Positions 1 through 10,332 of a DNA stretch of 64,000 bases are shown in pieces. This DNA is from Raphanus sativus (Eukaryota > Streptophyta > Magnoliopsida > Brassicales > Brassicaceae): assembly GCF_000801105.2 (NCBI RefSeq), contig NC_079517.1, positions 6,324,001 to 6,388,000 on the forward strand, given 5' to 3'. The translations under genes and the position numbers were made by a program. Numbering within the stretch: the first letter of the stretch is position 1; each line of letters starts with the position of its first letter. The notes beneath the pieces are model-generated. The model saw only the letters and a list, made by a program, of their open reading frames with translations, ran no database searches and was not told the origin of the DNA.

Positions 1-819
1 TTATTATTGCAACTACATACATTGAACGGTGAGATCTTTACACTCCTGTTTATTTTTTTCCATGTTCCTCAGGCATTATGGAGGTGTCCTCACAAACCGT
101 TTCATCAAGTAAGCAGCCGTTCTTCACGGCTAGTCTTTGTTTGATTCCATTTTGATCAAAAGCTAAAAAGCTTTTATGCAATTTGTTTTCTTATCCCTGT
201 TTTGGTTCCAGAGATCATAACCTTGTCCAAATGTGATGTTGAGGTGAGGATGAGTTATTGTGATCTTCATATGTATTAATCCAATACATATGAAGCGTAA
301 ATTAAACAGTGTCTTGATGCTAAGTAAGTTCATATGCGGAAACAGAGATATGCGGAGGAGTACAAAATAATTCAGTGACCGCCCTAACGACCAACGCGCA
401 CTTCCTATGAAGTGTTAAGTCTTTCGAGGTTTTATATCAATAGAGATTTGAAAAGATATACATATATACAATCTTTCGTAAAATGCACTGAAGTTTCATT
501 CTTCGGCTGCAGAATTGGGCAAGCTATTGTACTACAAAGCTTGCAGTCTTGAAGTACAATGAGATCCACCCGCGGCTTTGATGAGAATCGAAACCAGGTC
601 TTCCTTTTTCATTTGTTCTAGTTTCACGCGACTTTCTAGTTTTACACGACTAATAACTTTTTTAATGACTAACAAAATTTACACGAAACTTTATTTAAAT
701 GTTCATTTAAATAAACGAAACCTTTTTGCGCTCTGTTTCATTCTCCTTCTCTATCTTCGTCTTTCACTCATTGTTTCTTTCACCAAGAATCAGTTCAAGA
801 TTCGTTATTTGTTGCGTAA
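1..819. other. left-edge intergenic DNA, possible last exon of an upstream gene
   Basis: No complete gene is visible. Around 72-113 on the plus strand an acceptor-like CAG is followed by an open frame reading RHYGGVLTNRFIK and a TAA stop. It could be the terminal exon of a gene lying mostly left of the window, but it is too short to identify. The rest, up to the ATG at 820, is AT-rich and is presumably the promoter and 5' leader of the next gene. Confidence 0.3.
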
Positions 820-2382
820 ATGTCAGGTCCTCTTGCTCCTACGTTCACTCAAGACAAAATAAGCGTAAGATTACACTACGTGAACTGAAGAGTATAAGAA
901 ATCGAAGATCCATAGTAATCTCATGTTCTTACTTGGCTCCGTTTCAGGTTCATGATAGGATACTGGAATGCATGCAAAGATTCATGAGCAGGGAAGAGAT
1001 CGTGGATCATCTATGGCTTCAATATCAAACCCAACCTGTTTGGACAAACACAGGTAAAGTGAATTCATTTTTCACGGAATGGTTAATGGGTCGGAGGAAC
1101 GTTGGCTAATTGGAACGTTTGGGTTTTGTAGTTTTCGATAACCTTGAGCGTGAGAATCCAGATTACTTCAAATCCTACTATGAATCTCTGTCTTTTGCCC
1201 AGCAATCGTTCAACTCTGATCAGCTTGGTTCACAAAGTAAGTAGTAAAACCCTATTTCTTGTGGCTCAAGATTCAGTTTCTTTGGTTTGTATTGTGCTCA
1301 AAAAATAACGGCGGCTACTAATAATAATAATAACATTTAGATATATTATAGATACGTATTGTTATGATAATTGTTGTATAGATCCAATATATTATAGATA
1401 CGTATTGTTATGATAATTGTTGTATAGATCCTATAAATAAGGGGGAGGTGGATTACTTTAGATCTGCTTATTCAATTTTTTGTTTGACTTATTCTTGATT
1501 TGTTTTCCTAGCTATGGGGACCGCTAAAATCTTCCAGCAGGGACAAACTGGTGCATCTTCATCATATCAGCTAACTCCAGAAGCTGGTGATGCAGTGGAT
1601 GCTGGTGGTCATAACTTGCCTGGTGCATCATCATTTCCACCAGTAGCTGCTATTTCTAGTGCACCTCTACTGACGCCCCTTTCTCACGGTAATTACAATC
1701 TTCTGCCTGTGTTTGGTGCTAAAACTGTTTGCTGAATGCTGGTGCTCAAAACCTATTTGGTGCATCATCATTTCCACCTGAAGCTGCTATTTCTAATGCA
1801 ATCCCTCTGCAGAAATCATCATTGCCCCTTTATCTCAGTAATTACACTCCCTGTTTGTGTATGTGCTTCTAAAACTGTCTGATTTTATGTTAGCAGTGCA
1901 TGCTGGTGCTCAAAACATACCTGGTGCATCATCATTTCCACCAGAAGCTGCTATTTCTAATGCTATCCCTCTGCAGACTCCCCTTTATCTCAGTAATTAC
2001 ACTCATCTTCTGTCTTGTTTGGTGCTTCTGAAACTGTTTACTGATGTTATTTTATTTACTTGTGTTAACAGTGAATGCTGCTGCTCAAAGCTTTCCTGGT
2101 GCATCCTCATCATCACAGCTTCCAGCAGAAGGTAGCAATGCTGGTGATGCAGTGATTGAAATTCTGAAGCAGATGTTAGGCAGGTTGGACCAGATGCTAA
2201 CAAAGCAAGACCAGATGCTAACAAAGCAAGACCAGAGTCTCAGTAAGCAAGACCAGATGCTCAGTAAGCAAGACCAGATGCTCAAATTACTGACTGGCAA
2301 GAGAGTGAGAACTGAGCAGGACCAAGATGAAGAAGTTCCAGATCCAAGAAGGCAGCGAACATCAGATTCTCCAACATTATAG
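820..2382 (+). CDS. TIGR01589-domain plant-specific protein with duplicated exons and heptad-repeat tail
   Basis: Proposed exons are 820-864, 948-1053, 1132-1236, 1512-1688, 1897-1992 and 2072-2382; phases agree at every junction. Exons 2-3 encode a domain (VHDRILECMQRFMSREEIV to NPDYFKSYYESLSF) that resembles the plant-specific TIGR01589 family ('plant protein 1589'), which includes the small RPGE/BPG4 repressors of photosynthetic genes. Exons 4-6 repeat a Gly-Ala-Ser-Ser-Phe-Pro-Pro motif and look like tandem duplicates of one exon-plus-intron unit. The last exon carries five heptads of type DQMLxKQ, a likely coiled coil, followed by a basic/acidic tail ending SDSPTL. A further exon copy near 1737-1853 has lost its acceptor. 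The start at 820 is inferred because it gives a short first exon (MSGPLAPTFTQDKIS) with a good donor. The function of this longer form is unknown. Confidence 0.65.
1592..2110 (+). repeat. tandem exon+intron duplication, about four copies of a 140-180 bp unit
   Basis: Copies begin near 1592, 1737, 1899 and 2074. Each starts with (A/C)ATGCTGGTGCTCAAAAC-like sequence. The first three continue through a conserved GGTGCATCATCATTTCCACC-type core, a donor of the form CTCA|GTAATTAC and intron sequence containing TGCTTCTRAAACTGT. The last copy diverges into the coiled-coil exon. The second copy lacks the AG acceptor at its left edge (GCTGAATG where the others have CAGTGAATG). Confidence 0.7.
2200..2288 (+). 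repeat. 21-bp coding minisatellite (heptad repeat)
   Basis: Five consecutive 21-bp units encode DQMLTKQ, DQMLTKQ, DQSLSKQ, DQMLSKQ and DQMLKLL. Leucines occur every seven residues, consistent with a short parallel coiled coil. Near-identity of the units at DNA level suggests recent slippage. Confidence 0.8.
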
Positions 2383-3239
2383 TTTGTGATTACAACAATG
2401 ATTGCATAGACATGATGCTTACTCTCATCGTCTGTTTACAATTAGCTAAGCAGTTTAAAAACATTATCTGTGTTTTCTTGTTGTAGATCTCTAGATTTGC
2501 ATTGTTAGTCTCATACCTGGGGCGAGATATACAATGTCACAAGCTAAGAACATATATTCATTCTTCCAAATCCCAATCCATTTATTTTGTGGCAAAAAAA
2601 TACTTGTGCATAGGTCTTGAGAATGCGTATTCAGCTTAAACTAAAAGAAAAAAGTGCAGAACTCCAAAAAAAAGCTTAAGTAGGACTGTAGGAGAGTTAC
2701 TGCAAGAGTTTTGTATAGAGTTGCACAGCAATACCAAGACATTTAACAGCTTCATCAGGCTTTGTATCTACATACAGTATATAGATAGAGTTAGAGAACG
2801 GTAGTGCTACTACCGGCTTTGTCTTCTTTCTTAGCGATCATTTATTGCGCTTTCCTGTCAGATTATGGCTCCTTTACCTTGAGCTCTCATTGCACAATGA
2901 CCTCAAAGACGCAGCTAAGTTATCGCGTCTGTGAGCTTCAGATTTAAATAAAACATTATGAAATCAAGAACTAACCAAAAAACTAACATCAAGAACAATT
3001 GTATACCGTAGAGAACAACATCGTCCATACTCACAACTTTCAAGGTCTTCCGCAACATTCTCTGTAGTCCACAACAAAGAAATAGGCAGAACTTTTAGAC
3101 AAAGCTATTCTGCAAACTAAAACAATTAAAACAAGACTCGTTTAATTTGGTTAATTCGTCCTGCTTTGCTGCTTTAATATTGTACAACAGTTTTAGTCAA
3201 AAGCATACTACGCAACCCATGATGCTCAAGTAAACGTCA
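2383..3239. other. gene-poor interval, weak minus-strand exon-like signals
   Basis: No supported gene. On the minus strand around 2880-2940 an open stretch reads RRDNLAASLRSLCNESSR, followed by a GTAAAG donor, and 3040-3110 holds another open stretch with acceptor-like and donor-like borders. They could be exons of a small unrecognised gene or its remnant, but they could not be joined into a convincing model. Confidence 0.25.
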
Positions 3240-4321
3240 CTCTCTACGCCAGATATGTAAAGAAGGTTCCGTAACACATAATGCAACCCATGGTTTGGTC
3301 CCAACGGTCAGTACATTCGTGAGCTTCCCTGTCCTACTTGTAGAGGAAGGTTACACCCCATGCTCAGATTGCAGAATCGAGAGGGCAAGGTTGGATTGCC
3401 CTCAATGCGAAGGAAATGTATTCACAACGGTTAATATTGACTTCAAACTTTAGAGTAACAAAAAAAACTCTGTTCTTGTTATTGAAACTTTTGTGTAGGG
3501 CATTATGACTTGTCTCAGATGTTTGGGAGATTGTGTAATATGGGAAGAATCAATCGATGAACGACCTTGGGAGAAAAGCTAGATCCAGGTAGTGTTGTAG
3601 TTCATAAGTTGTTGGCATCTCCAATCAATCATGTGTTATTATTGTTTAAGACTAATAAAATGTCATTTTTCACAATTCACATTAACAGAGGTGCTTATCC
3701 ATCATGAAAGGTGAATCTCATTTTCTTGGTATATATTAAGAGTAGCTCGATCTATTATTCTTTTTTTTCGTGGAACTTTCTCTTCTGTAACAATGTGAGA
3801 TATAGTAAATTAAGTGCGTCTCTTAAAGTAGCAAGATTTCACCTTAGGTTAGCATTGACACTGAAAGTTCTGTTAATGTTATCATATCGTGTGACAGTTA
3901 TTTATGCAAGAGATATTGTAGCCATCAATTGGTAAAGAATCATTTTCTGTTCTCATTGGTTCACGAATCAAGTTTTACTGCAAAATCTGCGGACAGGAAG
4001 GTCTTAGACGCCATTACTCTCCAGAGCTGGACACTAACGCAGACAGGAGATTTTAGATGTCAAGTTTGTGGAGGGAAATGCCATAACCGAAGAACCTGTC
4101 CTAAGGTGTATCACCGGTGTGGAATATGCGGTGAGAGCGGTCACAACAGTAGAACATGCTGGAAGCTGGCCGGAGTGAAAACCACTAAGCGTGGTGGTGA
4201 AGATGGTGCTGGGAAGAAAGTGAATGCGTGTGGGTTCTGCAAAAAAAGGGACTAATGTAAGAACCTGTCCAAGTAAACGAGTTTCGGATAGTGATTCTTG
4301 TTCAGAGCAAGAAGATTCTTG
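3240..4321 (+). pseudogene. zinc-knuckle (CCHC) family gene, frameshifted copy (At5g20220-like)
   Basis: Two coding blocks remain. At 3290-3425 a cysteine-rich stretch reads WFGPNGQYIRELPCPTCRG. It then shifts frame to CSDCRIERARLDCPQCEGN, and after an intron 3499-3580 reads GIMTCLRCLGDCVIWEESID. At 3960-4321 are zinc knuckles: CKICGQEGLRRHYS (His and last Cys lost), a frameshift at a T run, then CQVCGGKCHNRRTC and CGICGESGHNSRTC, which match C-x2-C-x4-H-x4-C. A third unit starts CGFCKK, shifts at the A7 run near 4243-4249, and continues GTNVRTCPSKRVSDSDSCS to a TGA at 4319-4321. Position just before BCB matches Arabidopsis At5g20220. Three frame disruptions plus lost ligands favour a pseudogene. 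Two disruptions lie in homopolymers, so assembly error cannot be excluded for those. Confidence 0.7.
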
Positions 4322-4945
4322 AGCATTTTTCTTTGGTTAGACTTGGTTATGAACGGTAAATTGTTGTCCATGTACAATTTACCAATGTCGACATAAAGTT
4401 TAAACACCTAATATTACGACAATAAAGAGCGATCAGGTTAAAAAAAGGATTAAACACTTACCTTTGACAATCTAGTTCTTTTTCATAACACTAGTGCATT
4501 TTCATCTCTATATTTTTCTTCTAAAGTATATTTATATGACCAATTCACTTATATATCAAAAGAAAATAGTATTTTATGTATTTATAGGAATAAATATCAT
4601 TTTTATATGAAAAATCTATTGAATAAGTTTCTTGTTCTGTTTTAGAATTCTTGTATCCTTCTAAAAATGTAGAATTGGAATGAAGATGTTCTTAGCATTC
4701 TGTAATTCCTTTACATTTGCTGTTTATTTTTACCATTACCATTATATATTATTAGTATGTTGTTACATTTGATGTTCCTTTTTGGGCCTTTGTTTTACAG
4801 TGTTGGGCTTTGTCCCATTAATAAAATAAAATATCAGCAAAAAAACAAAAAAATTATAATCAAAAGACAAAAGTAAATAGTCATGTTTTCTTACTTGATC
4901 AACGTGTAGGGGTGGACAATACTTTACTCGCTAAAAATAGCAAAC
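4322..4945. other. AT-rich intergenic DNA
   Basis: Nothing recognisable as a gene or complete element. It separates the zinc-knuckle remnant from the LINE insertion. Confidence 0.5.
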
Positions 4946-5963
4946 AACTTTTCTTTGGGAAGAAGCCACAGCCGAGTTTGACTGGAAGAAAACAGTGTGG
5001 AGTCTCAAACTAGCACCAAAAATAAAGATGTTCACTTGGAAGAGTCTAAAGGGCATTATTCCAGTGGGAGAGAGGCTACTTCAACGCCATATAAGCGTCG
5101 ACCCGCGGTGTAAGAGATGTGGGGGCTCCGAATCTATTAATCATCTATTGTTCCACTGTCCATTTGCGCGAGAGGTATGGAGTCTTGCTCCTTTCGTAAA
5201 TGGATCTGGTGTTAGTGGATTAACAGATTTACGAGCCGATTGGACGTCTCTTCAAAGTCAACAATGTCTCCCACCTACAGGAATCACAACCACACCTCTA
5301 GTTCCTTGGATTTTATGGTCGCTATGGAAAGCGAGAAATAAGTATGTCTTTGATAATTTTGCTGGGAATCCGGCTGATGTACTTACACAGGCAATAGTTG
5401 CAGCTAAAGAATGGATGGACGCACAAGATAAGGTGGAGAAGATACCGCACAGACAACCCCTTGTGCCAAGACAGCAACTTGAAGTGGCAGTACGCTCAGA
5501 CGCTTCGTGGTCGGAGCGAACCGGTAGAGCTGGTTTGGCCTGGATAGTGAAGAAACAAGAACAGAGGACAGAGAAGCAGAGAGGTGTAAGCTTCGTCTCG
5601 TCAGCCTTAATCGCCGAAGGTCTGGCGCTCAGGGAGGCGGTGGAGGACTGTTACAAAAACAGAATGAAGGAGGTTATCTTTGAATCAGACTCCTTGCAGC
5701 TGATCTCGGCCATCAACAATAAGGAACCGCTGTTGGAAATTTATGGAATAGCAGAGGATATCCAGATTCTAATCTCTTCTTTTACTACTGTTTTGTTTGT
5801 GTGGATTCCCCGTGGGATGAATGGAGAAGCAGATTTGCTTGCAAAGAAAACCTTATCTTTGTATGAACAAGAAGAGGTGGCTGTGGAAAATTTAATTCCC
5901 CCACCTAACTAAGTGAATGAATGAAGTAGTTGTGTGACAAAAAAAAAAACTTTTCTTTGGGAA
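4946..5963 (+). mobile_element. 5'-truncated LINE (non-LTR retrotransposon) with 16-bp target-site duplication
   Basis: The 16-bp sequence AACTTTTCTTTGGGAA occurs at 4946-4961 and again at 5948-5963, immediately after an A-rich tail (5939-5949). Between them is the 3' end of a LINE open reading frame that is already open at the first base after the left repeat. 5' truncation, a poly(A) tail and a long direct repeat are hallmarks of target-primed reverse transcription. The perfect repeat and undamaged frame indicate a recent insertion. Confidence 0.92.
4962..5912 (+). CDS. LINE ORF2 C-terminus: RT zinc-binding domain and RNase H (partial)
   Basis: The frame runs without stop from 4962 to TAA at 5910-5912 (about 316 residues) and has no genuine start codon, because the element is truncated. 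The first part contains the reverse-transcriptase zinc-binding motif CKRCGGSESINHLLFHCPFA, then a WILWSLWKARNKYVF segment. The second part is an RNase H-like domain of the plant LINE type: SDASW (first Asp), SALIAEGLALREAV (Glu), ESDSLQLI (Asp) and MNGEADLLAK (final acidic residue). The endonuclease and reverse-transcriptase catalytic core are missing, so it is dead on arrival and cannot mobilise itself. Confidence 0.9.
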   Translation, partial: EATAEFDWKKTVWSLKLAPKIKMFTWKSLKGIIPVGERLLQRHISVDPRCKRCGGSESINHLLFHCPFAREVWSLAPFVNGSGVSGLTDLRADWTSLQSQQCLPPTGITTTPLVPWILWSLWKARNKYVFDNFAGNPADVLTQAIVAAKEWMDAQDKVEKIPHRQPLVPRQQLEVAVRSDASWSERTGRAGLAWIVKKQEQRTEKQRGVSFVSSALIAEGLALREAVEDCYKNRMKEVIFESDSLQLISAINNKEPLLEIYGIAEDIQILISSFTTVLFVWIPRGMNGEADLLAKKTLSLYEQEEVAVENLIPPPN

Positions 5964-6261
5964 AAGAGAAACTAAGCAGGCAAATATTGACCAACGGTGG
6001 TGGTGATGATGATAGTATCCAATATATTCAACAACTACCAAACACGTATACGCGTCTTCACGTATCTTGCGTTAAGTGACCCCTAAAAAACCTCTTTGTC
6101 CCTTATAAATATAAGTCTCTCTTTGAGACTTTCAGAACCATAACAATCACAAAAGTCAAAAGCGTCGTAAATACTCTTTAAGACAAACGTATATCAAGTT
6201 ATCGACCAAGAGAAAAAAAGAAAAAGGGGGTGACCTGAGTTTTTTCAACACAACACAAAGA
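5964..6261 (+). promoter_or_regulatory. BCB promoter and 5' leader
   Basis: A TATA-like TTATAAATATA lies at 6102-6112, about 150 bp upstream of the BCB start. The TATA box is the only element that can be assigned with fair confidence. The leader has many A/AG tracts and ends AACACAAAGA just before the ATG. Confidence 0.5.
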
Positions 6262-7498
6262 ATGGCCGGAGTTTTCAAAACGGTGACATGTATGTTTTTG
6301 GTTTTAGCTGCGGTTGTTTTCGCAGAGGACTATGATGTTGGTGATGATACCGAATGGGCGAGACCTAGCGATCCCAAGTTCTATGATACATGGGCTGCCG
6401 GTAAAACGTTGCGTGTAGGCGACGAGCTTGGTGAGTTTGCTTTTCTATTTTTGTTGAATAGATTTTTCACTTTCCACCGACTGATATTGATAGTTCATAT
6501 TTTATTATTTATACACAAGGCATACATAGCTCATGCAGAAGAAAGATTTGTTATAACTATCTAATGGATAATGTCACGGTAGTTTATTTGTTTTCTATTT
6601 CAACTAAACATAAGCCTTTAGAAAAAATGATTATGGAATTATGCTATCTAGGAATTAGTTCATCAACAGTGCTATAAAAATTGGTGTATCTTAAAAATCC
6701 AATTAGACTCAAGATTGCCTTAAGAAAAAAAATGATTATGGAACTATGATATTTTGGAAGTTCATCAACAGTGTTTTATAAATTGGTGTATCTTCAACAT
6801 CCATCTAAAGTCACAATTGGATGTAAAAGAAACAATTTATCCAAATCAGTTTTGTAGAAAATCTGTTTAGATAGCCCCTAAACATCCGTATGTGCATACA
6901 CTAATTCTCTATAAAACATTTAATTGCCCCCTAATAATTTTTTGAACACAGATTTCGAAAGTATCTCTACTAATTTAGTTCATCAACTTTTCTTCGTTTG
7001 CAAACCATATTTTTCTTTCCAGAAATCATAGGATAATTTAACTAGGACATCAACCAATACTGAAAGGCGCTGACTATGTGTGTCATTATTAATTGCTAAA
7101 CTAATAACAAGTTTTTGTGTATTATTATTACAGAATTTGATTTCACCGCTGGGAGACATGATGTAGCTGTTGTAACAAAAGATGCATATGAGAACTGCGT
7201 GAAAGAGAAACCCCTCAGAGTCATGATGACCCCTCCGGTAAAAATTATGCTAAACACCACCGGACCACAATACTACATCTGCACCTTCGGTGACCATTGC
7301 CGCTTTGGTCAAAAACTTTCCATCAACGTAGTTGGTGCTGGTGGTGCTACCACCCCAGCTGCTGGAGGAACCACTCCCACCACCCCAGGAGCCGGGACCA
7401 CTACTACCACTACACCTACGGCTGGAAGTGCCGCTTCTACGTTAGGTGGTGCCTCTTTTTTGGTCGCCTTTGTTTCTGCTGTTGTAGCTCTCTTTTGA
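6262..7498 (+). CDS. BCB: blue copper-binding protein (stellacyanin-like phytocyanin)
   Basis: Two exons, 6262-6430 and 7134-7498, give 177 residues; the intron splits the codon after DEL. A signal peptide ends around VVFA (residue 21). The plastocyanin-like fold follows, with predicted copper ligands His65, Cys106, His111 and Gln116 (spacing C-x4-H-x4-Q) and a Cys78-Cys112 disulfide. Gln as axial ligand is stellacyanin type. A Gly/Thr/Pro/Ala-rich spacer leads to a hydrophobic C-terminus ([15 protein letters not shown]), as in GPI-anchored phytocyanins, so it should sit on the outer plasma membrane or in the wall. Arabidopsis BCB (SAG14) responds to stress and senescence and is linked to redox and lignin processes. 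Directly upstream of PISTILLATA, as in Arabidopsis. No defect seen. Confidence 0.95.
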
Positions 7499-7934
7499 GT
7501 TAGATTCGATCGATCGGAATACTGAGTATATGTTTGTTTCAGCTTGGTATACATACGTAGTTTAACAATCATGCATTTTCTTTATGGGAATAAAACTCGT
7601 TTTCATTCGGGTCATTGTAGAGAGATTAGACATATGATAACTAGGTGTCTAGGTTATAAATTTAAGATTGATTGTCCACATCATTGATATGTATATACTA
7701 TATACTATACATCATATTTCGTGGAAAGAACTGTCATCTTCTTGATCCAGTATGTTTTCTTGTATGATATAAACAACTTTGCGTTATAAATACCAATATG
7801 GCTATCTCTCTCTCGCGAAACTCTCGTAAACCATTGGTCATGGATACTAACAGGAAGATAATTTTCTAATATATGAGTTTAATGTTATCTAATAAACGCT
7901 TAAACTTTGATTAGACATTTTAGGTATGTATTAA
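7499..7934. other. BCB 3' flank
   Basis: Presumed 3' UTR and terminator region; an AATAAA-like GGAATAAAACTCG occurs near 7587. No other feature seen. Confidence 0.4.
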
Positions 7935-8352
7935 GGATATTATATCCCAAATCGGGATTATAAGAGACATTAACTAATATATAAACGGTTAGAATCAATC
8001 CATTAATCACCAATTGGTTTTAGGTTAGAAGCTCATGATAAATCTGAATCTATCATGGTATCAGAGCACATATCCTAAATAACCTCTAATTAATATTAAT
8101 CATTATCGACCGGGTTTGGAGGTCGTAACTAATCCTTCTCGACCGAGTATAAATGTCGTAAGTGACTCGCTCGACTAATTGTCTTAAAATTTCGAGATTT
8201 CTGGTCGATAACAGCCAACATTTCGAGGAAAGATATTATATCTCACATCGGGAATTCTAAGACACATTAACTAATATATAAATGGTTATGGTTAATATAT
8301 TAATTACCAATTGGATTAAAATTGGAAGTCCGTAACAAACTTGAATTAAAAT
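7935..8352 (+). mobile_element. TRIM: miniature LTR retrotransposon without coding capacity
   Basis: Two direct repeats of about 120 bp (7935-8055 and 8231-8352) share GATATTATATC, ATCGGGA, CATTAACTAATATATAAA, CCAATTGG and a Gly-rich purine end at roughly 75 percent identity by eye. Directly after the left repeat is TGGTATCAGAGC (8056-8067), the classic primer-binding site complementary to initiator tRNA-Met. Before the right repeat is a purine-rich CGAGGAAAGA, a plausible polypurine tract. The internal part is only about 160 bp and non-coding. These proportions fit terminal-repeat retrotransposons in miniature, which need help from autonomous relatives. LTR divergence suggests an old insertion. 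No clear 5-bp target duplication was identified. Confidence 0.75.
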
Positions 8353-8362
8353 TATATACATA

Positions 8363-9198
8363 CACCCAATCAGTGGCGGATCTAAGAACTCTTTTAGTCG
8401 GAGGCACAATATTATAAATATATTCATAAATTCAAATACTAATATATATATAATGATGTGTATTAGCTAAACAATAACTACATTTTTATTTTTAAATATT
8501 ATCATATTTTTTGTTAATCCTTTTGTTCACAAAAAATAACTTAACTTGTTCTAGAATTTTTTTTCAACAGACTAGTATAAAAGAAATGAAAAGAAATGGT
8601 CTCATCTTATTTTTCAAAAAGAAAAGTATGAACTAGTTTCAAAGAAAAAGAAACAAAAAGAAAATCGTGCATAACAGAAAAAAACAGATGTTTCTTTTTT
8701 TTTGGGGTCAAAATGATGTTTTAAAAAAACAAAAGGGATCCACGGACAATAAGATGAGACCAAACAAAATATTATGTTAAAAGCTTCAGTTATGGTATAT
8801 CGAACCTTTCACACAAGCAAGAGACAAGAGCACGCTAACACCACCTAGATACAAGAGAAAAATATGACAGCAACAAAAAGATACTCCCTCTTCCTAAATA
8901 CTTGATGTTATGGATGATGACACAAGAATTAAGAAATATATTTTTATCTTAAAAAGTAGCATTGAAAAGAAAAATTAAAACTAATCCAACCAATAATCAA
9001 AAAGATTATAAGATTCTATTGGTCACACAGTTTTCAATAAAGCTATAATTAATATAAAAATATCAAAACATCATCTATTTTGAAACATCCAAAACTCTCC
9101 AAAACATCATCTAATTTAGAACGGAAGGAGTATTACATGTAATCAGTAGGGGGCACGTGACCCGTACCCACCAAAGTGAGTCGGCCCCTGCATCCAAT
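8363..9198. mobile_element. non-autonomous hAT-like element, 820 bp, 8-bp target duplication
   Basis: The element spans 8371-9190. It starts CAGTGGCGGA and ends TCGGCCCCTG, whose reverse complement is CAGGGGCCGA, so the termini are inverted repeats matching at 8 of 10 bases and starting CAG. The flanking octamers CACCCAAT (8363-8370) and CATCCAAT (9191-9198) differ at one base. An 8-bp duplication plus CAGNGGC termini are typical of hAT transposons. No transposase coding is present. A short inverted repeat (8598-8610 with 8749-8761, GGTCTCATCTTAT) and a Stowaway-like MITE lie inside. Confidence 0.75.
8882..9132. mobile_element. Stowaway-like MITE nested in the hAT element
   Basis: Starts TACTCCCTCTTCCTAAAT and ends ATTTAGAACGGAAGGAGTA; these are imperfect inverted repeats of the common plant CTCCCTCCGTTCC type. 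TA dinucleotides at both ends fit the TA target duplication of Tc1/mariner-derived Stowaway MITEs. About 247 bp between the TAs, non-coding. Its position inside the hAT element dates it as the later insertion. Confidence 0.8.
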
Positions 9199-10257
9199 AT
9201 AAAAACATATCTTAATTTTTAATTAAGAAAAATTAAAAAGCGTTTCTTAGATATTTTATTATTTTTACCTAATAAATAAGACCGTTTCTCATATATCTTA
9301 TTACTTTTACCTACTGTGTAAGACCCAGGAACTTGCACAAGAGTTCTGACACGTGACCAATTTACGTGAATCAGAAAACAATAAACTTTTTTTGTTTTGT
9401 TTTCGACAAGCAATGACATTTATCCTTTAATAATTTAAGCATGATAACTTCCAATGGTTATAGCAAAGTCTGGTAATTTAAGTGCTTCTTTACTTTTGTT
9501 GTTTCTTTCTTATCAATCTTGACTTAACTTCAAATCAATTTATTTCACTCACTTCTCTGTCAGCATGATATCTTCATAATTCAATAATTTAATATGTTTG
9601 ATTAATATAGTGTAGCTACGATATTCTATAAGACCTATATATGACTTGAAGTTCTTGAAATAGCAAGTCTTGGAATGACTAAAATAAGAACCTGTAAAAG
9701 AAGTAGTTATAGTTTCTACTGAGCTATTGACTTTAAATCCATATACTATAAGATTACAAATTGCAACAATTATCTCACTTCAATTTAATTTATTGTTAAT
9801 TTGCTAGCTAAAAATGGATGTTTGTTTGCAAAAATGATTTATATGAAAATTGATCTTTAAAGATTTTGCCCCTTTTTTGCAGTTTCAAATTAATCTCGAT
9901 CTTCAGTGCATCGAAAAAATATACTAGGGAAGAGACCAGAGGTTAGAATTTAGAAACAATAGTTTAACTTATCAAGAGAGAAAGACAGAGGCGATCAAAT
10001 CAAATGAAAGCAATAAACATCAATCACAGGCAAAGAGTGTTAAGCAAATTAACTACATGTTTCAACTTGATTTTTACGTTACTTCAAAGTTTTTTTTCTT
10101 GCTAGTGTAAAAAAGAGGGATACTAGAGTTGGCTATATGACTCAGTGTAATAAGAGAATCACAAAACAAGCCTTCCATTACTGTGCCATCACGAAAGTAG
10201 CTTTGTTTTCCATCCCAAACTGTCAAAGTCCCACTTCACCTATTGATAAATGAAACA

Positions 10258-10332
<75 letters not shown>

